Source: Streptomyces sp. NBC_00094 (GTDB taxonomy: Bacteria; Actinomycetota; Actinomycetes; Streptomycetales; Streptomycetaceae). From it: a stretch of DNA of 64,000 nucleotides. The stretch spans positions 7,259,501 through 7,323,500 of the forward strand of contig NZ_JAPEMB010000001.1 in NCBI RefSeq assembly GCF_026343125.1, written 5' to 3'. The translations under genes and the position numbers were made by a program. The notes beneath the pieces are model-generated. The model searched no databases. It worked only from the letters and a program-made list of their open reading frames with translations, and was not told where the DNA came from. Below, in pieces: positions 41,603 to 48,822 of the stretch. The number at the start of each line of letters is the position of its first letter. Within the stretch, counting starts at the first letter, position 1.

Positions 41603-42568
41603 ATGAGCAATCTGGATCGTCAGGCCGCGTTGACGGTGTGCGGTGGTCGCGGCTTCGTCGTCGCGGAGCCCGTACGGGAACTCCTCAGCCCGCGGCGGGT
41701 GCAGCTGGGGGAGTCGACCGAGGTCCGTCGGCTGCTCCCCAACCTGGGCCGGCGGATGGTCGGCGCGTGGGCGTTCGTCGACCATTACGGCCCCGACGAC
41801 ATCGCCGACGAGCCGGGCATGCAGGTGCCGCCGCACCCGCACATGGGACTACAGACGGTGAGCTGGCTCCATGAGGGCGAGGTCCTGCACCGCGACTCCA
41901 CCGGCAGCCTGCAGACGGTCCGCCCGCGCGAGCTGGGCCTGATGACCTCCGGCCGGGCGATCTCGCACTCGGAGGAGAGCCCCCGGCCGCACGCGCGCTT
42001 CCTGCACGGCGCGCAGCTCTGGGTCGCGCTCCCCGACGCGCACCGCCATGTGGAGCCCCACTTCCAGCACCACGCCGACCTCCCCCAGGTCACGGCCCCC
42101 GGCCTCACGGCCACGGTGATCCTCGGCGCCCTCGACGGTGCGACCTCGCCGGGCACCACGTACACCCCGCTGGTCGGCGCAGACCTGGCCCTGGCGGCCG
42201 GCACGGAGACGAGCCTCCCGCTGGATCCGGACTTCGAGTACGCGGTCCTTTCGATGTCGGGCGAGGCCCACGTCGACGGCGTCCCCGTCCTGCCCGGCTC
42301 GATGCTCTACCTCGGCTGCGGCCGCACCGAGCTCCCCCTCCGCGCCGTCTCGGACGCGGGCCTGATGCTCCTCGGCGGAGAGCCCTTCGAGGAGGAGATC
42401 GTGATGTGGTGGAACTTCGTGGGCCGCACGGACGAGGAGATCCGCACGGCCCGCGAGCAGTGGATGACCGGCGACCGCTTCGGCGAGGTCAAGGGCTACG
42501 ACGGCGGCCGCCTGGACGCCCCTGAGGTGCCGGCGACTCAGCTGAAGGCCCGGGGACGGGTGCGCTGA
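41603..42568 (+). CDS. Pirin family protein
   Basis: This 321-residue bicupin has the pirin N-terminal metal-binding pattern HPHMGLQTVSWLHEGEVLHR with further ligands in GRAISHSEESPR. A second cupin follows (LLGGEPFEEEIVMWWNFVGR, the typical pirin C-terminal signature). Pirins bind Fe and act as redox-responsive cofactors or quercetinase-like dioxygenases; which applies here is unknown. ATG 41603 was chosen over a TTG three codons earlier. No strong ribosome site is present and the leader is very short. Confidence 0.92.
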   Translation: MSNLDRQAALTVCGGRGFVVAEPVRELLSPRRVQLGESTEVRRLLPNLGRRMVGAWAFVDHYGPDDIADEPGMQVPPHPHMGLQTVSWLHEGEVLHRDSTGSLQTVRPRELGLMTSGRAISHSEESPRPHARFLHGAQLWVALPDAHRHVEPHFQHHADLPQVTAPGLTATVILGALDGATSPGTTYTPLVGADLALAAGTETSLPLDPDFEYAVLSMSGEAHVDGVPVLPGSMLYLGCGRTELPLRAVSDAGLMLLGGEPFEEEIVMWWNFVGRTDEEIRTAREQWMTGDRFGEVKGYDGGRLDAPEVPATQLKARGRVR

Positions 42569-42634
42569 GCCGGGGTTTCGCGCTCCAGGGAGGATGCGGA
42601 CCCGCGTGGCCCCAGCTGCTCACGGGGCTGCGCG

Positions 42635-42656
42635 GGCCGCCGCCGAGGTGGCGGCC
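42635..42656 (+). terminator. Possible weak terminator after pirin
   Basis: GGCCGCC (42635-42641) can pair with GGCGGCC (42650-42656) around an 8-base loop in the 171 bases between the convergent pirin and NTF2-like genes. The stem is short and its role is uncertain. Confidence 0.3.
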
Positions 42657-42739
42657 GGCCGCCGGGGAGGCGTGCCTGAGAGGGGCGCGCGGCGTGAGGG
42701 TGTGGTCACGTGTACCGGAAGCGGGATCCGGCGCCTCCG

Positions 42740-43159
42740 TCAGGGAGTCGCGTGGTAGTAGCGCACACAGGTGCGGACCATCCCGTCCGGGGCGATGGTG
42801 AACACGTCGACGAAGCGGTGGTCCGCGGTGTCCGGCACGGCCGTCGTCGGCGCCGGGACCCGGCGGCCCGTGGCGATCACCGTACGATCCCGCGCCACCA
42901 GCTGCTCGACCTCGTGACGGGCCGTCGGCAGCACGTGCCCCACATGCGCCCGCACCGCCTCGCTGCGGCCCCGGACCGGCGGCAGACCCGGCAGCTCGAA
43001 GATCACGGCGTCGTCCAGCAGGGACGCGCAGCCGTCCAGATCGCCCGCGTCGAGGTAGTCGTAGACCAGCCGCACGTGGTCGATGCCCGCGGCGGTCACC
43101 AGATCCACCGCCCCCGTTCCGTCGGCCCACACGGTCCTCGTGTCGTCATGGCTGTTCAA
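42740..43159 (-). CDS. NTF2-like / SnoaL-fold protein
   Basis: This protein of about 139 residues has the NTF2-like pattern VRLVYDYLDAGDLDGCASLL, DDAVIFELPGLPPVRGRSEA and, near the end, HRFVDVFTIAPDGMVRTCVRYYH. The fold covers small isomerases, cyclases and non-enzymatic binding proteins. The start is uncertain: TTG 43159 lies 9 bases after GGGGG, while another TTG at 43168 directly abuts it. It is divergent from the SARP regulator and sits at the edge of the peptide synthetase region, so it may or may not belong to that cluster. Confidence 0.75.
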   Translation of the reverse strand: MNSHDDTRTVWADGTGAVDLVTAAGIDHVRLVYDYLDAGDLDGCASLLDDAVIFELPGLPPVRGRSEAVRAHVGHVLPTARHEVEQLVARDRTVIATGRRVPAPTTAVPDTADHRFVDVFTIAPDGMVRTCVRYYHATP

Positions 43160-43217
43160 CGGTGCCAACCCCCTTCACTCTCGCTCCAGGATTCTGCGGC
43201 GCCTCCCCAACTCCGCG

Positions 43218-43235
43218 TTATCGCCTCCCTATCCC
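43218..43235. promoter_or_regulatory. Two YTATC heptamers 11 bases apart upstream of the SARP gene
   Basis: TTATCGC (43218-43224) and CTATCCC (43229-43235) are direct heptamers with an 11-base period, the spacing SARP regulators use. Related heptamers recur at 46771-46849. They lie about 130-145 bases before the SARP start and may be an autoregulatory site. Confidence 0.45.
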
Positions 43236-43363
43236 TGACCGGGATCTTCACGGCATGGACAGGGCGGGAAGAGATGTGGAGACTGTCCTCACTTGAGCCT
43301 GACGTCCCGGCGTGGTCCGGTCTGGCCCTGGCGTGTCGACTCTTCTTGTTGGGTGGGGGATCA

Positions 43364-46300
43364 GTGGCTGTTGCCGCCGGTGGGTTAGCGGACGAGGACG
43401 TCCAGGGCGGGTCGCGCCTGACCTTCCGGGTGCTGGGGCCGCTCCAGGTCCAGGGAGTCGCCGGGCCGTTGCGCGTCCCGCCGGGTCGGCAGGAGCTGAT
43501 TCTCGCCGCGCTGCTCCTGGAGAGCAACCGGGTGGTGAGCACGAGTCAGCTCGTGGACCTCATCTGGGAGGACAACCCGCCGGAGACCGCCCGTACCCAG
43601 GTGCAGATCTGCGTGTCCCGACTGCGCAAGCTGCTCGCCGGTGCCGAGGGCGAGGTCACCCTGGTGACCCGGCCCCCGGGCTACGTGCTGCACACCAACG
43701 CGGGGAACGTCGACGCCGCCCTCTTCACCAGCCTCGTCCAGCGCGCCCGCGCGCTGCGCGAGAGCGGTGACGCCGAGGAGGCCGTCGGCCTGCTCAGATC
43801 CGCCGTCACCCTCTGGCAGGGCGAATGCCTCACCGGACTCGACAGCGGCCCACTCGCCAACAAGGCCCGCCAGCTCAACGAGGAACGCCTCGCCGCCGTC
43901 GAGCTCCGCATCCGCATCGAGCTCGAACTCGGCCGCCACGACCGACTCGTGGGCGAACTCCAGCGCCTCACCCACGAACACCCGCTCCGCGAGAAGCTCC
44001 ACGGGCAGCTCATCCAGGCCCTCTACTGGTCCGGACGCCAGGCCGAGGCCCTCGAAGCCTTCCGCACCGCCCGCCGCTACCTCGCCGAGGAGCTCGGACT
44101 CGAACCCAGCCGCGAACTCCGCGACCTCGAAGCCGCCATCCTCGCGGGCGAACTCCCGCCGCCGAACGCCGCCGCGTCTCCCGCCGTGCCCGCCGCGAGA
44201 CCCGCCGAACCGGCCCCCGAGGTGCGCGCGGAGCAGACCCCGACGTCCGCCGAGGCCCCCGCGACGCCCCCTGCTGAAACGGTTCGCCAGGACACCGTCC
44301 CGCACCAGCTGCCCGCCGACATCGCCGACTTCGTCGCCGACGGACAACGCCTCGCCGCCCTGGAAGAGGCCCTCGCCGGTGGCGACGGACGCGGCACCGT
44401 CCCGCTCGCCGCGATCACCGGCAAGCCCGGAACCGGCAAGTCCACCCTCGCCGTGCACGTCGCCCACGCCCTCGCCGAGACCGGCTTCCCCGACGGACAG
44501 CTCTACTGCGACCTGCGCGGCACCACCGGTGCCCCCGCCACCCCCGTCGAGGTCCTCGGACGCTTCCTGCGCGCCCTCGGCATCCCCGGCCAGCTCATCC
44601 CCGAATCCCTCGACGAGCGCGCCGAGATGTACCGCACCAGACTCGCCTCCCGCCGCGTCCTCGTCGTCCTCGACGACGCCGCCGGAGAGGGCCAGGTCCG
44701 CTCGCTGCTCCCCGGAAGCCGGGGCTGCGCCGTCCTCGTCACCAGCCGCGCCCGCCTCACCGCGCTGCCCGGCGCCCACCGCGTCGAGCTCGACGTGCTC
44801 GACGAGGACCGCGCTCTGGAGCTGCTCTCCCGCATCATCGGGGAGGACCGCGTCACCGGCGAGGCCGCCGCCGCCGAAGCCCTCGTCCGCACCGTCGGGC
44901 GGCTCCCGCTCGCCCTGCGCATCGTCGCCGCCCGCCTCGCGGCCCGACCCCACTGGACCCTCGCGTCCATGGTCCACCGGCTCGCCAACGAACGGCACCG
45001 GCTCGACGAACTCGCCCACGGCGAGATGACCATGCGCGCCAGCCTCTCCCTCACCTACGAGGGGCTCGCACCCGGCGACCGGAGCCTCCTGCGGCTCCTC
45101 AGCATGGCCCAGGCGCCCACCCTGCCGAGCTGGCTCGCCGGCGCCCTCCTCGACGACCACCGGCCCTTCCCCTCGGACCTCCTCGAACCCCTCGTCGACG
45201 TGCAGATGCTCGACGTCGCCGGCATGGAGACGGGAGGCTTCCGCTACCGCTTCCACGAGATCATCCGCGTCTACGCCCGCGAGCAACTCGCCGTCCAGCA
45301 CCCGCCCGAGGAGCGGAAGGCCGCCTTCGCCCGCATGGCCGGCGGCTGGATGCACCTCGTCCAGCAGGCCCACCGCAAGGTGTACGGGGGCGACTTCACC
45401 GTCCTGCACGGCGACGCACCCCGCTGGGAACCCCCGGCCGTCTACACCGACGAGGCACTCGCCGACCCGCTCACCTGGCTCGACGCCGAACAGGGCGCGC
45501 TCGTCGGCATGGTCGAGCACGCAGCCGACGAGGGCCTCCACGACCTCAGCTGGGACCTCGCCACCTCACTCGTCACCCTCTTCGAGGTGCGCGGCCACTA
45601 CGACCTCTGGGAGCGGACCCACCGCATCGCCCTCGCCGCCGTCCGCAAGGCCGGAAACCTGCGCGGCACCGCCGCGATCCGCGCCTCGCTCGGCTCGCTC
45701 TACATGAGCCGCAACCAGTACGACACCGCCCGCCAGGCCCTGAACTCGGCCCTCGACGTCTTCCAGGCCCTCGACGACCCCATGGGCGAGGCCCTCTGCC
45801 GCCGCGACATGGCGCTCATCGCGCGCACCGGCGGCGACGACATCACCGCACTGGAGCTCTACGGGCGTTCCCTCGCCGACTTCGACCGCGCCGGCGACGT
45901 CGTCGGCCGCGCGATCGTCCTCACCCAGAGCGCCCACATCCGCATGCGGCAGGGCGAGATCGACACCGCTCAGCGACAGCTCGACGAGGCGCTCGACATC
46001 TACGAGGGCATCGGATACACCGGCGGCCGGGCACGCACCCTGCGGCGCGTCGGCCAACTCCTCCTCGAACAGGGACGGAGCGAACTGGCGGTCCTCACCT
46101 TCACCGAGGTGCTCGAACTCTGCCGGGACTCCGGCGACGTCATCGGGGAAGGGCACCTGCTGCGGGACCTCGGCCACGCCTTCACCGTCATGGGACGGCC
46201 GGACCGGGCACGGGACTTCTTCGACCGCGCCGTATCGGCGCGGGAGCAGATCATGGATTTTAGCGGGGGCGCGCTCGCGCGCCTGGACCTCGCACGGCTT

Positions 46301-46417
46301 CTGACGACGGAGCCGGGACGCTCACGGGAACTGCTCACTCCGGCGGTCGAGGTCTTCCGGGACCGTCGCATGGCCCGGGAACTCACGGAGGCGGAGCGAC
46401 TGCTCGGCGCCTGCTGA
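43364..46417 (+). CDS. AfsR-type SARP regulator (SARP - NB-ARC - TPR)
   Basis: This pathway or global regulator of about 1017 residues has three parts. Residues 20-265 are an OmpR-like DNA-binding plus bacterial transcriptional activation domain (FRVLGPLQVQGVAGPLRVPP, SRLRKLLAG, LRTARRYLAEELGLEPSREL-type region). A Pro/Ala linker follows, then an NB-ARC-like ATPase with Walker A GKPGTGKST (353-361) and VLVVLDDA, and TPR repeats from about residue 720. The start used is GTG 43364 after GGTGGGGG; an upstream ATG is possible. It sits at the left edge of the NRPS region and is a good candidate activator. Confidence 0.9.
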   Translation: MAVAAGGLADEDVQGGSRLTFRVLGPLQVQGVAGPLRVPPGRQELILAALLLESNRVVSTSQLVDLIWEDNPPETARTQVQICVSRLRKLLAGAEGEVTLVTRPPGYVLHTNAGNVDAALFTSLVQRARALRESGDAEEAVGLLRSAVTLWQGECLTGLDSGPLANKARQLNEERLAAVELRIRIELELGRHDRLVGELQRLTHEHPLREKLHGQLIQALYWSGRQAEALEAFRTARRYLAEELGLEPSRELRDLEAAILAGELPPPNAAASPAVPAARPAEPAPEVRAEQTPTSAEAPATPPAETVRQDTVPHQLPADIADFVADGQRLAALEEALAGGDGRGTVPLAAITGKPGTGKSTLAVHVAHALAETGFPDGQLYCDLRGTTGAPATPVEVLGRFLRALGIPGQLIPESLDERAEMYRTRLASRRVLVVLDDAAGEGQVRSLLPGSRGCAVLVTSRARLTALPGAHRVELDVLDEDRALELLSRIIGEDRVTGEAAAAEALVRTVGRLPLALRIVAARLAARPHWTLASMVHRLANERHRLDELAHGEMTMRASLSLTYEGLAPGDRSLLRLLSMAQAPTLPSWLAGALLDDHRPFPSDLLEPLVDVQMLDVAGMETGGFRYRFHEIIRVYAREQLAVQHPPEERKAAFARMAGGWMHLVQQAHRKVYGGDFTVLHGDAPRWEPPAVYTDEALADPLTWLDAEQGALVGMVEHAADEGLHDLSWDLATSLVTLFEVRGHYDLWERTHRIALAAVRKAGNLRGTAAIRASLGSLYMSRNQYDTARQALNSALDVFQALDDPMGEALCRRDMALIARTGGDDITALELYGRSLADFDRAGDVVGRAIVLTQSAHIRMRQGEIDTAQRQLDEALDIYEGIGYTGGRARTLRRVGQLLLEQGRSELAVLTFTEVLELCRDSGDVIGEGHLLRDLGHAFTVMGRPDRARDFFDRAVSAREQIMDFSGGALARLDLARLLTTEPGRSRELLTPAVEVFRDRRMARELTEAERLLGAC

Positions 46418-46430
46418 GGGGCGGCGCCCC
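46418..46430. terminator. Small hairpin between convergent SARP and peptide genes
   Basis: GGGGC-GGC-GCCCC begins directly after the SARP stop codon. It is the only structure in the 26-base gap between the convergent genes. Confidence 0.4.
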
Positions 46431-46443
46431 TCGTCGTACGGGG

Positions 46444-46689
46444 TCAGTCCCAGGGGTTGTTCTCGGTGCAGGTGGGGGTCCCGGTGGTGCCCGTGCCCGT
46501 GGTGGCGGTCGGGTCGCAGCCCTCGGGGGTGGTGCCGGTCGTGGTGGAGGTGCTCGGGGTGCCCGTCGCCGGGACCGGCTCGTCGGCCCAGCTGGTCTGG
46601 AGGCCGGCGCCCGTCACCAGGACGATCAGCGCGGAGGTGACGGCGGCGCGGAGGGCGTTACGGGTGGCGGCGGCGGTCTTCGACATCAT
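46444..46689 (-). CDS. Small secreted Thr/Gly/Pro-rich peptide (81 residues)
   Basis: This 81-residue protein has a signal peptide (ALRAAVTSALIVLVTGAG, then a cleavage-like SWADEP around residue 36). The mature part of about 45 residues is almost wholly Thr, Gly, Pro and Ser, with two cysteines (EGCDPT, TCTENN) and the ending NNPWD. No family is recognised. It faces the SARP gene and shares its upstream region with the phased YTATCAC repeats. A role as an exported signal or accessory peptide is speculation. Confidence 0.62.
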   Translation of the reverse strand: MMSKTAAATRNALRAAVTSALIVLVTGAGLQTSWADEPVPATGTPSTSTTTGTTPEGCDPTATTGTGTTGTPTCTENNPWD

Positions 46690-46770
46690 GTTCTCCGTAT
46701 CGTTCGGGGCTGGCGTTTCCTTCTGAACACCAACTTAGGAACGAGCGGATTCACCGCACCGGCCGCAGCC

Positions 46771-46849
46771 TTATCACCCCGCTATCACCGGACCGCAACC
46801 CCTATCACGCTCCCTGGCACCCCTATCCTCGGCCCCGCCGCGCTATCAC
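46771..46849. repeat. Five helically phased YTATCAC heptamers
   Basis: Direct heptamers TTATCAC (46771), CTATCAC (46782), CTATCAC (46802), CTATCCT (46823) and CTATCAC (46843) start 11, 20, 21 and 20 bases apart, so all face the same side of the helix. They lie in the 331-base region between the small secreted peptide (leftward) and the XRE protein (rightward). This is the pattern of a SARP binding region. The rest of the gap shows no gene. Confidence 0.6.
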
Positions 46850-47020
46850 GGGGCACCTCCCGGACGCCCGACCCGCCCCCGATGCCGGTTAGCGCCGGGA
46901 TGCCCCACGGATAGCCGGATTCGGAGGATGGTTCCCAGCAGCCGGCGAGACACCGCAGGAAGCAGCCTTGACCAGGTCGCTTCCCGGCACTCGCCCCCAT
47001 CTGACCAGCGGGAGCTCTCC

Positions 47021-48637
47021 ATGACGACCGGTCTTTCCCTCGAGGGCACGCCGACGGCCACCGCCGCTCTGGGCACCCTCATCCGGGGACACCGCCTCCG
47101 CATCGGCCTCACCCAGCGCGAACTCGCCGACCTCTCCACCATCAGCGTCCGCGCCATCCGCGACCTGGAGAAGGGGAAGGCCCTGCGGCCCCGCGCCGAC
47201 ACGATCCGGCTGATAGCCGACGGACTCCGCCTCGGCCCGAGGGCCCGCACCGCCCTGGAGGAGTCCGTCTCCCGGGGCCACCAGGGCGGCGCCGGCCGGC
47301 ACCTCCTTCCGGAGCGCTGCGCCCCGCCCGTCCCGTTGCACCCGCTGATCGGCCGGGAGGCCGAGGCCGCGATCCTCGCCGAGGAGCTGCGCTCCGGTGC
47401 CGAGCGGCTCGTCACCGTCGTGGGCCTGAGCGGCGTCGGCAAGACCCGCCTCGCCCTGGAGACCGCCGCCCGCCTGCACGAGAGCGGCTTCCCCGTCCTC
47501 TGGTACACCGCCCCCGGCGCCGTCACCGACTGCCTCCCGGCAGCCGACGAGGACCCGCTCGCCGACCTCGTCGCCGACTGCGCCGCCTATCTCCAGGGAG
47601 CCGCCGCGTACACCGACGCCACCCATCCCCACGGAGCCGGAGCGTCCGGCCCGTACGCCGAGGCCGCCCGTACCTCCGGAGTCGGAGCGTCCCCCGCGTA
47701 CGCCGACGCCGCCTATCTCCAGGGAGCCGGACCGTCCGCCGCGTCCGGCGCCACCGACCCGTACGGCCCCGCCCACGGGCACAGACCCGGCGGCGCCGCC
47801 GCCGCTTCCCCCTCCTCCCCTTCCTCCTCCGGCGAGCTGCCGCCCGTCGCCCTCGCCGCCGCGCTCGGCGACCGCGAGGCGTTGCTGGTCCTGGACGGCG
47901 TCGACACCGCCCGGCTCGACTTCGGCCGCCTCACCCGGCTCCGCCGCGAACTGCCCGGCCTGCGCCTCCTCCTCACCGCCGACACCCCCTGGAACGTCCC
48001 CGGCGAGCGCCTGTTCCTCCTCGCCCCCCTGGACGCCCCCCTCCCGGTGGGCCCCACGGCCCCCGGCGCGGACGCGCCCGCCGTACGCTTCCTCCTCGCC
48101 CGGCTCCGCCGGATGCGGCCCGAACTCCTCGGCGACGAGCAGACCCTGGCCCACACCGCCTGGATCGCCCACCGCCTCGACGGACACCCCCTCGCACTCG
48201 CCGCCGCGGCCTCCTGGCTCAGCGTCTGCGACCTGCCCACCCTGCGCGGCATCGTCGAGACCGACCCCGCCGCCGTCCTCGACCACCTCGCCGACGGGCA
48301 CAGCGGCTCCCGCCTCCGCGACCGCGTCGCCCGCACCGTCAGCGCCCTCCCGCCGGAGCAGCGGAACCTCCTCACCGCCCTCTGCGCCGCCCAGGACACC
48401 CCCGCCCCGGACTTCGGGCTCGACGACGTCGTCCGACTCACCGGCAGGCCCCTCCCGGACGGCGGCCGCATGGTCCGCGCCCTGCTCATCGGCGGTGTCA
48501 TCCGCCCCAGCACCGACCACGGCCGCTCCGGCTTCCGGGTGCTGTGCGTCGTCCGCGCCGCCCTGGCCCCTGCCGACGGAACCGGCGCCGCTGCGGCGGA
48601 GGCCCCCGCCGCCGCTGCCCCCGCCGCTGCCGCCTGA
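47021..48637 (+). CDS. XRE-type DNA-binding protein with NB-ARC-like ATPase domain
   Basis: This 538-residue regulator has an N-terminal XRE helix-turn-helix (LIRGHRLRIGLTQRELADLS, about residues 17-36, then SVRAIRDLEKGKALRPR). A STAND-type ATPase follows, with Walker A VGLSGVGKT near residue 135 and Walker B ALLVLDGVD near 288-294. Between the two motifs is an unusually long, repetitive Ala/Tyr/Gly insert (about residues 185-275) in which AAYLQGAG-like units recur. The C-terminus is a poly-Ala/Pro tail. The ATG at 47021 has GGAG 6 bases upstream. It directly precedes the NRPS gene and is probably its second regulator. Confidence 0.82.
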   Translation: MTTGLSLEGTPTATAALGTLIRGHRLRIGLTQRELADLSTISVRAIRDLEKGKALRPRADTIRLIADGLRLGPRARTALEESVSRGHQGGAGRHLLPERCAPPVPLHPLIGREAEAAILAEELRSGAERLVTVVGLSGVGKTRLALETAARLHESGFPVLWYTAPGAVTDCLPAADEDPLADLVADCAAYLQGAAAYTDATHPHGAGASGPYAEAARTSGVGASPAYADAAYLQGAGPSAASGATDPYGPAHGHRPGGAAAASPSSPSSSGELPPVALAAALGDREALLVLDGVDTARLDFGRLTRLRRELPGLRLLLTADTPWNVPGERLFLLAPLDAPLPVGPTAPGADAPAVRFLLARLRRMRPELLGDEQTLAHTAWIAHRLDGHPLALAAAASWLSVCDLPTLRGIVETDPAAVLDHLADGHSGSRLRDRVARTVSALPPEQRNLLTALCAAQDTPAPDFGLDDVVRLTGRPLPDGGRMVRALLIGGVIRPSTDHGRSGFRVLCVVRAALAPADGTGAAAAEAPAAAAPAAAA

Positions 48638-48822
48638 CTGCCGCAGCGCCGCCGATCCGCTGCCGTACCGCCGGATCAACTGCCGCTCGCGGGGCCCGCG
48701 CACGGGTTGTATGGCCACTGCCCGGCCGCCGAACGCGGCGGCCGACCGCAGACGTCCCCGCCGTTGCCACCGTTTCCGGCCGTCGACCCGGCCACCGACC
48801 CCGGTCACCACCAGGAGCCCCC

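Noticed and set aside
42710..43363. Upstream extension of the SARP frame
   Set aside because: It would cross the oppositely oriented NTF2-like gene and the probable promoter with the YTATC heptamers.
46457..46726. Plus-strand frame of 89 codons opposite the small secreted peptide
   Set aside because: The minus-strand frame has a clean signal peptide and mature region; the plus-strand frame is Val-rich shadow sequence without a ribosome site.
48544..48822. Upstream extension of the NRPS frame
   Set aside because: It overlaps the XRE gene and adds Arg/Pro-rich sequence. ATG 48823 has AGGAG and begins directly before the C domain.
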